Assembly: GCF_002210095.1 (NCBI RefSeq)
Contig: NZ_AQQR01000004.1
Span: 248,001 to 312,000 of the forward strand
Source of the DNA: Marinibacterium profundimaris
GTDB lineage: Bacteria > Pseudomonadota > Alphaproteobacteria > Rhodobacterales > Rhodobacteraceae
Reading direction: 5' to 3'
Length of the DNA: 64,000 nucleotides
Below the pieces are notes generated by a model. The model saw only the letters and a list, made by a program, of their open reading frames with translations, was not told the DNA's origin and made no database searches. How positions within the stretch are numbered: the stretch's first letter is position 1; each line of letters starts with the position of its first letter. The position numbers and the translations under genes are program-made. Positions 17,698 through 26,452 of the stretch are shown here, one piece after another.

Positions 17698-18162
17698 TTA
17701 TCCTCCGGCGTGGGGCTCCAGGAGGGGAAACCGCTCCAGAGGACGGGACTCGGCCTGCAGATCGAACAGGGTCAGGGATTCGATCATCACCAGATAGGTG
17801 GCGTAGAACCCGCCGAAGACCGCCTTCACGCTGCAGGTCTCCTCGTCACAATTTTCGCATTTCTGGTAGGCGCGGCGCGACAGGCAGGGCAAAGGCGCCA
17901 GCGGCCCGTCGATCAGGCGCAGGATCTCGGCAAGCGACACCCGGCGCGAATCCTTGATCAGCTCATAGCCCCCGTTTCGGCCACGCCGGCTGCCGATCAC
18001 CCCGGCGCGTTTTAGGTCAAGAAGGATATGTTCAAGGAACCGCTTGGGCGCGCCGGAGCGTTCCGCGATCTGTTCGATGCGCAGCGGCCCCGCCTCGCCC
18101 GCCTTTTCGTCCGCCAGGACCGTTAGCGCCTTCAGGGCGTATTTCGTCTTGAGGGTGATCAT
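17698..18162 (-). CDS. Rrf2-family transcriptional regulator
   Basis: A 154-residue regulator starting MITLKTKYALKAL. It has an Rrf2 winged helix (IAERSGAPKRFLEHILLDLKRAGV, RRGRNGGYEL) and four cysteines in the C-terminal half at about 93, 102, 105 and 110. The spacing C-x8-C-x2-C-x4-C differs from the three-cysteine IscR ligand set but could bind an Fe-S cluster or sense thiols. It lies directly upstream of, and parallel to, the sulfate import operon, so control of sulfur uptake in the manner of CymR is the leading idea. ATG at 18162 chosen over a nine-codon extension. Confidence 0.8.
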   Translation of the reverse strand: MITLKTKYALKALTVLADEKAGEAGPLRIEQIAERSGAPKRFLEHILLDLKRAGVIGSRRGRNGGYELIKDSRRVSLAEILRLIDGPLAPLPCLSRRAYQKCENCDEETCSVKAVFGGFYATYLVMIESLTLFDLQAESRPLERFPLLEPHAGG

Positions 18163-18331
18163 CGGCGCAAGGGTCCTTCGAACAGGCAACCGTCGGTGTT
18201 GAGGTTAACACGCCCGGCGGGAAAAGCGAGCCATTTCCAAATACACGATAAACATGATCGACATTTTGGATAAACCTGTCATCATGCATCCGACTCTTCG
18301 CGAGCTGGCCCCGCAGGGCCAAGGAGACATG

Positions 18332-18808
18332 ATGACATTCGATCGTATCGACCTGAAGATCCTCGACCTGCTGCAACGGGACGCGACGATGCCCGTGGCC
18401 CAGATCTCCGACCAGGTGGGCCTGTCCCAGACGCCCTGCTGGAAACGCATCCAGAGGCACAAGGAGGCCGGGACCATCCGCGCCCGCGTCGCGCTGCTGG
18501 ATCCGGATGCCTTCGGGCTGAACCTCACGGCGTTCATCATGGTCGAAGCGATGGAGCGCACGCGGGAATGGCGGGCCGAGTTCCTCTCCGTCGTCGCGAC
18601 CCTCGATGCGGTCCGCGACGTCTATCGGCTTGCCGGAAGCCACGATTTCCTCCTGCGCGTCGTGGTGCCCGACACCGCCGCATTCGATGCTCTTTTGGAG
18701 GACCTGACCGCGCGGGCGAGGATCCGAAGTGTCAATTCTCTCTTCGCCCTCGAGCGCGTCGCGGTGCGCCCGCAATTGCCCCTTTCGACGATCGTTCTCG
18801 GGCGGTGA
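18332..18808 (+). CDS. Lrp/AsnC-family transcriptional regulator
   Basis: A 158-residue regulator. The winged helix (DRIDLKILDLLQRDATMPVAQI, then LSQTPCWKRIQRH) has the cysteine-tryptophan signature typical of the Lrp family, and the RAM domain holds YRLAGSHDFLLRVVVPD. AAGGAG at 18321-18326 favours the second of two adjacent ATG codons (18332). The divergent region towards the Rrf2 gene contains a spaced dyad (CCAAAT near 18236, ATTTTGG near 18270), possibly its own operator. Target unknown. Confidence 0.85.
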   Translation: MTFDRIDLKILDLLQRDATMPVAQISDQVGLSQTPCWKRIQRHKEAGTIRARVALLDPDAFGLNLTAFIMVEAMERTREWRAEFLSVVATLDAVRDVYRLAGSHDFLLRVVVPDTAAFDALLEDLTARARIRSVNSLFALERVAVRPQLPLSTIVLGR

Positions 18809-19209
18809 CACCCGGAAGATGTCCGAAAGCTGGCCATTGCCGCGCAACCGGCGGGCCATGGCCGTTGCCGCAGCTGCAAGCGGGCGCAGCAACCTGCGGT
18901 CGGCATTAGCAAGGGACCGCACCTTGTCCGGCTGACAGAGCGCCCCATGCACCGCGCAACATGCCCGGCTCGGACAGCCCTTCGGCACGCGCAGCGCCCG
19001 GCGCGCCCGCCCATGCGGCGACGCGGACGCGGTCCTTCGCCGGCAGGGTTCGGCAACACTGCTCTTCATAGTGTCACCGCAACGCATCGAAGTGGCGTTT
19101 CAGGCGGCTCCCGCCCTCTGAACACCGAAGTCCTTCCGACCGACCTTGCTATACCCTCGCGTCACGATAGGTTCAGCACAATGAACATCACCGAAAGGCA
19201 TGCGGCAGA
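18809..19209 (+). other. 401-bp stretch without a recognisable gene
   Basis: Both strands read as arginine- and alanine-rich shadows with no ribosome site or family motif. The last 70 bp are AT-richer (TATACCCTCGCGTCACGATAG) and may hold the promoter of the next gene. Confidence 0.4.
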
Positions 19210-19647
19210 GTGAGACTCGAACTGACTGTTCCAACGAGCCTTCGCGGGCAGACCGAGATGCTGAATGCGCTGGAGGCGGTGGAGGGAGGCAAAGAGACCA
19301 AGGACCTGTTGCGTCCAATACTGGAGATCGTGAACCGGGCAGTCTCTACCGGTATCCAGCAGGAATTTTTCTCCAATTTCGAGCACTATGCCAAAGACGC
19401 GAACGTCCCGCGGCAGGGGATCGGAGATGTTCGCATCGCGCTCGATCTGCCGGAGGCCGAGCTCGAGGAGGCGCGGGGCGACATGATGGATGTCGCCGTG
19501 GCGGGATCCGAATGGATCTGGCAGACCGCGTCGGACGGACGGGCCGCCGCGGTCTTCGAAGTGCTCTGCGACATCCTCGAAGAAGGGCTGGCCCCGGCCG
19601 ATCAGCAGGCGCTGCTCGACGCCAACCTTGCGGACCTCGCCGGCTGA
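19210..19647 (+). CDS. Hypothetical protein
   Basis: A 145-residue acidic, largely helical soluble protein starting at GTG, with GAAAGG 10 nt upstream. No signal peptide, membrane segment or known motif seen. Segments such as IALDLPEAELEEARGDMMD suggest amphipathic helices. Codon use and GC pattern match the neighbours, so it looks like a real gene. It stands alone between the Lrp and AraC regulators. I do not recognise it. Confidence 0.5.
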   Translation: MRLELTVPTSLRGQTEMLNALEAVEGGKETKDLLRPILEIVNRAVSTGIQQEFFSNFEHYAKDANVPRQGIGDVRIALDLPEAELEEARGDMMDVAVAGSEWIWQTASDGRAAAVFEVLCDILEEGLAPADQQALLDANLADLAG

Positions 19648-19934
19648 TTGCACGCCGGTCCGACAGCATGGGTGCCGCCCGATGGCGCCCGTTCCCCGGC
19701 CAGTTCGGCGGTAAAGACATGCTCCCGCGCCTGATCGCCCCAGTGTGCCCCGATTTCACCCATCTGACCGGACAGGGTCCCGCGTGGTGTTGGGCGACCA
19801 GGCACAGGCCGAGCGCCAGAGCTTGAGCGCGAATCGCAGTTTGAATCCTTCAAGTCTTGAAACAGACGCATGCACCTCTAGGATGATCCCTGACTCAACG
19901 GCGTCCACCTTAAGACGAGCGTGCGTGGTATCGA

Positions 19935-20909
19935 ATGACGTGCTTCCACCAAGTTGCCGACTACCGATCAAACCAGGCATCGCTCCGCTACGGCGGGCTC
20001 TTCGCAGGCGGGCAGCGCCCGGTCCTGCATGACGCGGCCCGGCAGCGCATGACCGTGGAGAAGGCATTCGTGAACGCCGTCTGCGTCGGGCGAGTCCGGT
20101 CCACCGGGCATGATATCCGGGTGATCGAGGAAAGGAAGATCTCGGTCATCATTCCAACGGTCGGGACGATCACCTCGGAACTCTCCGACCGGACCCTGCA
20201 CGCCCGGCCCGGCCAGCTGTTGATCGTCGGTCGCGGGATACGGTCCACACGGGTCATGCCAACCACGCCTGGCACCTACGATGCGATCGTCCTGCTGTTC
20301 GACCAGTCCGACCTGACTGGTATGCAGGGCAAAAGCGGTGCCGGTGGGCGGCAACTGACACCCGACACTTTCTTTCAGGTCATCAACGAGACCGCCGCGC
20401 CCACCGCGCGGCATTTTCTCCAGTTGGCGCAGATGCTGACCGAAGATCTGGATCCGCTCGCGCAACGTCCCCTGCGGCCGGAAAGCCAGGTCCACTGGCA
20501 AGACATCCTGTCGGACAAACTGCTGACCCTCATGCAACCGGACGCTCTGCCCGCGGCCTCCGGATGGGCGGACAGACCGGCGCACCGGCATGTCCGGAAG
20601 GCTCTCGAGTTCATGCATGCGGCCTATGAAGACATCGGGACCATCTCGGATATCGCCGTTGCCTGCGGGATTTCCAACCGGACGCTCGAGACAGCGTTCC
20701 GCGCCGTCGCTGGCCGAAGCCCTTGGGCGATGCTGACCGACATCCGCCTTGAGCAGGCCCGGAAGCTGCTGCTTTCGGACGACATCGAGATGACAGTCGC
20801 ATCCGCGGCCTACGCAGCAGGCTTCGGACATCTCGGGCGTTTCGCGAAGGCCTATGCCACCAAATACGGCGAGGCCCCCTCGGCCACACTGGCGCGCCAG
20901 CGTTATTAA
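19935..20909 (+). CDS. AraC-family transcriptional regulator
   Basis: A 324-residue protein with a C-terminal double helix-turn-helix (about residues 215-320): GTISDIAVACGISNRTLETAFRAVAG as the first, VASAAYAAGFGHLGRFAKAY as the second. The N-terminal 200 residues are a cupin-like sensor of the AraC-ligand-binding-like group (HARPGQLLIVGRG). Effector and target unknown. The 287 bp before it (19648-19934) show no gene. No obvious target operon is adjacent. Confidence 0.85.
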   Translation: MTCFHQVADYRSNQASLRYGGLFAGGQRPVLHDAARQRMTVEKAFVNAVCVGRVRSTGHDIRVIEERKISVIIPTVGTITSELSDRTLHARPGQLLIVGRGIRSTRVMPTTPGTYDAIVLLFDQSDLTGMQGKSGAGGRQLTPDTFFQVINETAAPTARHFLQLAQMLTEDLDPLAQRPLRPESQVHWQDILSDKLLTLMQPDALPAASGWADRPAHRHVRKALEFMHAAYEDIGTISDIAVACGISNRTLETAFRAVAGRSPWAMLTDIRLEQARKLLLSDDIEMTVASAAYAAGFGHLGRFAKAYATKYGEAPSATLARQRY

Positions 20910-21140
20910 CCAAGGCCTGCGCAATATGGACAGCGACATCGCGATCCGGATTGCACGGCCCGCGCGCCTTCTGTGAACTGACATTCAAGAGATGTGGGCC
21001 GGCGCCGGAATGGCGGCCCAAAAGGGGGGCACGCGGCATGCAACGTTTCGGTTTCTCGCGGATCGGTCATGGCCGGTCGCGTGCGCCCTGCCCGGGCTGA
21101 AGCCGGTCGGACTGGCGCCGAGGACGCAACTGAGAGCGAC

Positions 21141-21449
21141 ATGAGCAAGATCCTGATCCCGCTGCTGTTCCTGATCATCGGCCTGTTTGCCGGCAGCCTC
21201 GTCGTGGCCCCGCTGATGACCGGCGCGGCCGCCGGCATCGGCATCGCCACCGGGCTGAGCGCCGGGATCTGTTCGACCGTGAAGGCCGCGATGGATGAAG
21301 ACCTTCTGACCGCCGAGCAGGTCGACCAGGTCCTGACCCGCGCGGCCTCCAACGTGAGCGGCGCGACGGGCGATGCCGGCGAAATCGTGGGCAGCGCCGC
21401 GCAATGCGATGAGATCCTGGCTAAGCTGGCAGAGGTCGGCGGAGAATGA
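21141..21449 (+). CDS. Small membrane protein of unknown function
   Basis: A 102-residue protein. Residues 4-45 form one or two hydrophobic helices (ILIPLLFLIIGLFAGSLVVA, then GAAAGIGIATGLSAGICS), followed by a soluble helical tail of about 55 residues. The ATG at 21141 was chosen because the upstream extension is arginine-rich and unlike a membrane protein. Two cysteines (in GICST and AQCDE) may matter. It leads four small exported or membrane proteins on the same strand. Function unknown. Confidence 0.6.
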   Translation: MSKILIPLLFLIIGLFAGSLVVAPLMTGAAAGIGIATGLSAGICSTVKAAMDEDLLTAEQVDQVLTRAASNVSGATGDAGEIVGSAAQCDEILAKLAEVGGE

Positions 21450-21550
21450 ACCGGACCGGAGGCCGGATCGGCTATTCGATCGAATTCGCCATCCGGTAGC
21501 CCGGGCGGAGGCGCACGGCAGGATATTTCATGAACAGGAAAGGATTGGTC

Positions 21551-21850
21551 ATGATCGACCGCAAGATCTTCGTCGCCCTCATCGGGCTAGCAGCGGTGGC
21601 AGGGTGCATGGAGGACACCGGCGGATCGGCCTCGGCCCCGACGGTCGGCAGCTCCACGGACCTGTCGTCCTTCCAGGGCGCGCGGGCCGGCCAGGCCGAG
21701 ATGGGCCTGCAGAACCTAGGCTATGAGCCGATCCGAAGCGAAGGGCTGACAACGTGGTGGTTCAACCGCGACACCGGTGCCTGCGCCCGGATCGTGACAT
21801 CCGACGGGCGCTATTCCGAGGTGACGATGCTTCCCGCCGAGGATTGCTGA
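21551..21850 (+). CDS. Small lipoprotein of unknown function
   Basis: A 99-residue precursor with a lipobox LAAVAGC, giving a lipid-modified cysteine at position 18. The mature part ends in a compact domain with TTWWFNRDTGACARI and MLPAEDC, including a probable cysteine pair. GGAAAGGA at 21537-21544 supports the ATG at 21551 over one at 21530. It belongs to a run of small envelope proteins before an SH3b protein. Confidence 0.65.
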   Translation: MIDRKIFVALIGLAAVAGCMEDTGGSASAPTVGSSTDLSSFQGARAGQAEMGLQNLGYEPIRSEGLTTWWFNRDTGACARIVTSDGRYSEVTMLPAEDC

Positions 21851-22046
21851 GCGTCCCTTTGGACCGTCCGGCAGGCGGCGCAGCCCGGCCCCGGCGTCTG
21901 CGCAATCCGGGTCGCGACACTGGCGCGAAGGTGCTTTGTCCAAAGCGTCTCACTCAAGACAGGGGGAGCAAACGCATGAGAGCACGGAACAGATTTAACA
22001 CCGTCTGCGTCGGGTGGCGTGTCGTCACCAAGGGACGACGCCAATC

Positions 22047-23024
22047 ATGGTCATGAGCAAGAAACGTTTCTCCGCACTGCTCACCTCGGCCGCACTCGGC
22101 CTGGCCGCCGGAGCACTGGCGGGTATGACCCCCGCGAGGGCACAGGACAGCGTGCCCATAAGCTTCGCGGCCGGCGCCAGCAGCACGACGATCAACGGCA
22201 CGATCGTGGGCAACGCGTATATCGACTATGTTCTGGCGGCGCAGGGCGGGCAGACGATGGTCGTATCGCTCGCGGTCACCGGCACCAACGGCAATGGATC
22301 CGCCTTTTTCAACATCCTTCCCGCAGGTCAGGACTATCCGGCGCTCTTCAACGGCAGCACCGAGGGCCGGCGCGCAGAGGTCACGCTTCCGTCCAGCGGC
22401 AACTGGGCGATCCGGGTCTACCTGATGGGCAACGACGCCGACGCCGGCAAGACCGTCGGATATTCCATCGACGTCTACATCGCACCCGGCGGCCAGTCGC
22501 AGAGCACGGGATCGCCGGGATCAAGCCCCTCCGGCCTGTTGCCGGAAGAGGATTTCTTTGTCGTGCGCCTTTCGGGGAGCGGCGGCGTGCTGAACGTCCG
22601 GGATGCGCCGCGGCCCAGTGGCCAGAAGATCGGCGAACACCGCAACGGTACCGTTCTGCGCAACGCGGGCGGCTGCACGATGTCGGATGGGCAGCAATGG
22701 TGCCAGGTCCAGGCCTCGACCGGCGGCGTGACCGGCTGGGTCGCGGCACGGTTCCTGCGCCTGCCGGGTCCCGGCGACCAGGGCGGGGCCGCGTCCGGTG
22801 GCGGTGGGACCGACACGGTTCAGATCGCTGGCGTGCCGGCAAACGATGTCCTGAACGTGCGCAGCGGGCCGGGAACCGGCAACCCGATCGTGGGCGCCCT
22901 GGCCAATGGCGACAGGGTCCGCCGGCTGGGGTGTCAGGATGTCGGAGCGTCGCGCTGGTGCGAGATCGAGATGATGACCGACATGCGGGGACGCGGATGG
23001 GTCAACGCACGCTACCTGCGATGA
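22047..23024 (+). CDS. Secreted protein with a PliG-like domain and two bacterial SH3 domains
   Basis: About 325 residues. The signal peptide ends at ARA-QD (residue 32). Residues 36-146 form a beta-rich domain whose pattern (NGTIVGNAYIDYVLAA, GQTMVVSL, LPSSGNWAIRVYLMGNDA, GYSIDVYI) resembles the PliG inhibitors of g-type lysozyme. After a Ser/Gly/Pro linker come two SH3b domains at about 179-238 (VLNVRDAPRP to ARFLR) and 266-325 (VLNVRSGPGT to ARYLR), each with two cysteines that could form a disulfide. SH3b domains often bind peptidoglycan. Start 22047 or 22053. The PliG assignment is by eye. Confidence 0.65.
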   Translation: MVMSKKRFSALLTSAALGLAAGALAGMTPARAQDSVPISFAAGASSTTINGTIVGNAYIDYVLAAQGGQTMVVSLAVTGTNGNGSAFFNILPAGQDYPALFNGSTEGRRAEVTLPSSGNWAIRVYLMGNDADAGKTVGYSIDVYIAPGGQSQSTGSPGSSPSGLLPEEDFFVVRLSGSGGVLNVRDAPRPSGQKIGEHRNGTVLRNAGGCTMSDGQQWCQVQASTGGVTGWVAARFLRLPGPGDQGGAASGGGGTDTVQIAGVPANDVLNVRSGPGTGNPIVGALANGDRVRRLGCQDVGASRWCEIEMMTDMRGRGWVNARYLR

Positions 23025-23074
23025 CATGTTGCGGATCCGGACGGCCACCCCCCTGAGAGAAGGAGACAGACACG

Positions 23075-23425
23075 ATGACCATACGCTTCACCCTGGCGGC
23101 CCTTGCCCTTGGCGCGGCCGCGCTGGCCGGCTGCGACGACACAGCAGTCCCCAGCGGCGGAGGCCAGATGGCGCCAAGCCCCGCGGGCCCGCCGTTCATC
23201 GAAAGCATGGACGGATCGGTCAGCAACGCGGCCATAAGCAGCTGCAGCAATGCGCTCGATGCCCAGACGGATGGCGCGGTGCGCGTGGTGGGCAGCGAGT
23301 TCTCTCAGGCTGCCACCGCCGTCTACATGCGGGTCGGGACCAACGGGGCGCCCTGGCGCTGCCTGGTGTCCAATGACGGATCCAACCCGTCTCTGATGTT
23401 CATGGGCAGCGAAGGCAGCCTCTAG
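23075..23425 (+). CDS. Small lipoprotein of unknown function
   Basis: A 116-residue precursor with lipobox LAALAGC-like sequence (AALAGC; lipidated cysteine at residue 20), a Pro/Gly linker, and a folded domain with two cysteines (SSCSNAL and PWRCLVSNDG). GAGAGAAGGAG lies 9 nt upstream of the ATG. It follows the PliG/SH3b gene by 50 bp on the same strand and is probably co-transcribed. The APWRCLVSNDG stretch echoes the GACARIVTSDG stretch of the lipoprotein at 21551, so the two may be distant relatives. Confidence 0.65.
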   Translation: MTIRFTLAALALGAAALAGCDDTAVPSGGGQMAPSPAGPPFIESMDGSVSNAAISSCSNALDAQTDGAVRVVGSEFSQAATAVYMRVGTNGAPWRCLVSNDGSNPSLMFMGSEGSL

Positions 23426-23861
23426 GCGGCGACCTCGGACCGGCGGCGGCGCGGCCCGCGCCGCCGCGCGCCCGCCTGTTCAGCGACCGCTGAACCCCCT
23501 CGGTCTGCCGGGAAACGCGGACGATCTGTCTGGTCAAGCGCTGCCTGCCAGACCGCTTCGGCAAAATCAGGGTCCGGGCCCGGTTCGGATCAAGCCAACA
23601 GCCGGCTGCCTGACGTCGCAGGTGCCCGGCGACACACCGCCCGCTCAAGGCCGCCATTCGACATTATCTGGCGAACGTTCGCATCCGGTCTCCACGGCCC
23701 GCAGGGCGCCGGCACGGGGTGCGTCATCCGGACCGATCCGCGCAGGGGGGCACCAGACAACCAGCCGCGTCTTCGACAAAAGTGTCCCATACGAGGCAAT
23801 GGACACTCCGCAAGCCCGGCGATTACACTTCATGTGTTCTTGAACTAAAGAGGTATCGCGC
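23426..23861 (+). other. 436-bp intergenic region with a hairpin and an inverted repeat
   Basis: A perfect hairpin (GTTCAGCG, AC, CGCTGAAC) at 23478-23495 lies 53 bp past the lipoprotein stop and may terminate that unit, although no T-run follows. A 7-bp inverted repeat lies at 23781-23807. I see no gene between them. Confidence 0.45.
23781..23807. promoter_or_regulatory. Operator-like inverted repeat before the broken cyclase gene
   Basis: AGTGTCC and GGACACT are perfect complements separated by 13 bp, 55 bp upstream of the TTG start at 23862. The centre-to-centre distance of the arms is about two helical turns, fitting a dimeric regulator. Confidence 0.4.
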
Positions 23862-25125
23862 TTGGATCGTTTACGCCGCAGGCTTTCCGCCGTACTCGCC
23901 CTGGACCCCGCCGGCAACGGCCAGAACGCCGCTTCGGAAACCTTCGCTGGCCATCCTTCCGTTCGACAGCCTGTCCGACGAACCGGGCCAGCAGTATTTC
24001 TGCGATGGTGTCGCCGAGGACCTCACCACGGCCCTGTCGCGATTTCACTGGCTTTTTGTCGCCGCCCGGAATTCGGCGTTCCGCTACAAGGGCCAGTCCG
24101 TCGACGTCAAACAGGCCGGCCGCGAACTGGGCGTGCGTTACGTGCTTGAGGCCAGCGTCCGGTCGGCCGGGGCGCGTGTGCGCATCAATGCCCAGCTTAT
24201 TGATACCGACCGGCTCGGTCACGTCTGGGCCGATCAGCTTGATGCCGACATGGAAGATCCCTTTGCCGCCCAGGACGAGATCGTCGCCCGTATCGCCTCT
24301 ACCCTGGCGCCTGAAATCCTGCGCACCGAGATCGCCCGGGCGGCGGACGCAACAGCTTCGCAGCTTGATGCCTGGGGCCACTATTTCCTGGGACTGCGCG
24401 GCTATTTCGCGATGACCGAGGCCGAGCTGACAGCGGGGATCGCGCATCTGGAACTGGCCGTCAAAGAGGCCCCGGATTTCGCCATGGCTCATGCCCTGAC
24501 GGGCCTATGTCATGCGCACAAGGCCATGCATGGCTGGACGCGGCCGGCGCGCGAGGCCTATGCCCTTGCGCGCGACCTGGTGCGCAAGGCCGTGCACATG
24601 GCCCCGGCCAGCGCGGAATGCGTCTATGCGCTTGCGTCGGTTCAGCTTTACACGGGCCAGGCGCGCGAAGCGGTCACCACCGCCCGCCGCGCGGTCGAGT
24701 TGAATCCGCATTACGCCGACGGCTACGCGATCCTGGGTCATGCGCTGATCTTCTGCGGCGAACTCGACGATGGCATCGCCGCCTGCCAGCGTGCCCTGAA
24801 GAGCACCCCAAGGGACTTCCGCGGCAGTTGGCTGCTCGACGCGATCGGGCACGGCTATTACTTCCGCGGCGAATACGAAAAGGCCATCGAACTGTCCCAG
24901 AAGGGCCTGCAGCGCGACCCCGGGCTGTTCGGGGCTCTGGTAACACTGGCCTGCGCCAACGCCCGGCTTGGGCGGGACAGAGAGGCCCGGCGCGCCATCG
25001 ATCAGCTGGTGCGCGACATCCCGCGCTTTTCGCTCTCGGCCGTTCGCAAGAACCCGATGGTCGTCGATCCCGCGCTGATCGAGCAGCTTCTTGACGGACT
25101 TCGCCAGGCGGGACTGCCGGAATAG
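23862..25125 (+). pseudogene. Adenylate cyclase-TPR type gene with the cyclase domain deleted
   Basis: An AAAGAGG site at 23847-23853, 8 nt from TTG 23862, starts MDRLRRRLSAVLALD, the usual opening of class III cyclases with a C-terminal TPR region. After about 15 codons this frame loses all similarity. The downstream half continues in another frame from about 23905: KPSLAILPFDSLSDEPGQQY and ...DGVAEDLTTALSRF, then TPR-like repeats to a normal end at 25125. The roughly 1-kb CYCc catalytic domain is missing at the junction. The C-terminal frame is open from 23719 but has no convincing start, so a gene broken by deletion is the best reading. Confidence 0.7.
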
Positions 25126-25129
25126 GGCT

Positions 25130-25625
25130 CATCCGGCCGGCGGTAATGCGCCGTGTCGACCGACAGGATGCCGGACGGCAGATCAGCCGCATGGGACGGA
25201 ACGTTCGGCAGGTTGCACGCGCCCGAGGCCAGCACAACGGCGCGACTTTGCCAGGTCTCGAGATCGGTTCTGACACGATACCCGGGCGCGTGCCGGCTGA
25301 CCGAAATCACCCTCCGGCCCGTCAAAACCGGTGCCGATACGGCATGCGCGAAATCACTGATGAAGGCCACCGTCTGGGCCATGTCCATGAACCCGTCCGG
25401 GTCGGGCCCGCGATATCCATGCCCCGGAAGCCGGCTGCACCAGTTGGGCGTCAGAAGCCTGAGCGAGTCCCAGCGTTCTGTCCGCCAGCTGTTCGCGACC
25501 TCACCCCTTTCCAGCACCACGTGGTCGATCCCGCGCATCGACAGGCAGGCGCTGATGGCCAGCCCCGCATGGCCGGCGCCGACGACGACCACCGTCGTCC
25601 GTAGCTGGCTCTGCCAACCCGGCAC
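25130..25625 (-). pseudogene. N-terminal fragment of a flavin-containing monooxygenase-like gene
   Basis: Residues 11-20 (TVVVVGAGHA) form a Rossmann FAD motif, followed by VVLERGEVANSWR...LRLLTPNW, which is typical of FMO/Baeyer-Villiger-like oxidoreductases. Similarity ends around AHYRRPDE at about 25130, right beside the end of the converging cyclase-like gene. The later NADPH motif and about 200 residues are absent. The frame runs on to 25002 but only as the antisense of the TPR coding region. It starts 10 bp after the broken OsmC gene, so the two once formed an operon. Confidence 0.7.
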
Positions 25626-25634
25626 GGTCCGGGA

Positions 25635-26090
25635 TCAGTCCACGCTGACCGTCACGTTCGTCGGATTGCTGATGATGTCGAACACTGCCGACCGTTTCTG
25701 GGACTGCGCCACCAGTGCCTCGATATCTTCACGGCTGGCGTCCGCGTCGACGCGGTAGCGCACGTGGATCCCGTAGAACCCGTTGCGCACGTCGCTGTCG
25801 ATACCGAGGATCCCGCACAGAACCAACTCGACCGGCGTGGCCCCGTTGTCCTCCGAGGCAAAGAGTTCGGGATGGTCGGTTTCGAAACTGAACTTCCGCC
25901 GGTGCGCCTGCGCGGCGCCCAGGCCATGAAACCCCTCGACCGTCTAGGTGCTGTGCGTCCCCGCCCGCCATTCGCACACGGCGGTCCACCGGAACTGCGC
26001 GGCTTCGGGCGCATCTGTCAGCGCTTCCCGCGCCTCCAGCAGCGCGGCGACGTTAACCCCGTTGTCTACCGCAACTTCCGCCGTCGTCAT
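25635..26090 (-). pseudogene. OsmC-family gene with a stop codon and an internal deletion
   Basis: The frame from ATG 26090 reads MTTAEVAVDNGVNVAALLEA...RWTAVCEWRAGTHST, then meets TAG at 25946-25944. It resumes in the same frame with TVEGFHGLGAAQAHRRKFSF...GATPVELVL and jumps to CGILGIDSDVRNGF...FDIISNPTNVTVSVD. The family segment between those last two parts (about 35 residues with the conserved cysteine in AGCLT) is missing. OsmC proteins reduce organic peroxides with two cysteines, so even with read-through the product should be inactive. Two independent lesions support a true pseudogene. Confidence 0.75.
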
Positions 26091-26452
26091 GCCATTTACC
26101 CACAAGGTACCACACATGTCGACTTTCTCTAAGTCAAAGCCGCAGCCGGGTTGATGCGCTGAGCGCGCGGCAGCCATCCGCGATACCACTTGCGAAAGGT
26201 GGTTTTCATCGGACCTTCGCCGGCAGCATCCGGCCAGAGGTGCGATCACTTGGTCCTTTGTGAGACTGGCGGCCGGCCGTCTCAATCAAGTCTACCTCAA
26301 CAACGCAGGCCGGGCTCGTCGGTCTTGCCCCGATCCCACTTCGCCAAGACCGGCAGATCCGGAAAGTCGAACCAGGTCCGTCGGCTGATGGCGGGATGTC
26401 ATTCGGTCCGCCGCGTCGTCCCGCTTTTCCGACGGACGCCACGCGGTCCCGG
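26091..26452 (-). other. 362-bp region between the OsmC pseudogene and the DadA-like gene
   Basis: It contains a dyad (TGAGAC/GTCTCA around a GGCCGGCC core, 26261-26284). A 33-codon minus-strand stretch ending at TGA 26299-26297 has protein-like composition (TWFDFPDLPVLAKWDRGKTD) but no start codon. It may be a remnant of a lost gene. Nothing else is seen. Confidence 0.3.

Noticed and set aside
18809-19209. Possible gene in the gap after the Lrp gene
   Set aside because: No frame on either strand has a ribosome site, a plausible composition or a family motif.
25002-25129. C-terminal part of the FMO-like frame
   Set aside because: It lies antisense to the TPR gene and has no similarity to flavoproteins, so I ended the fragment near 25130.
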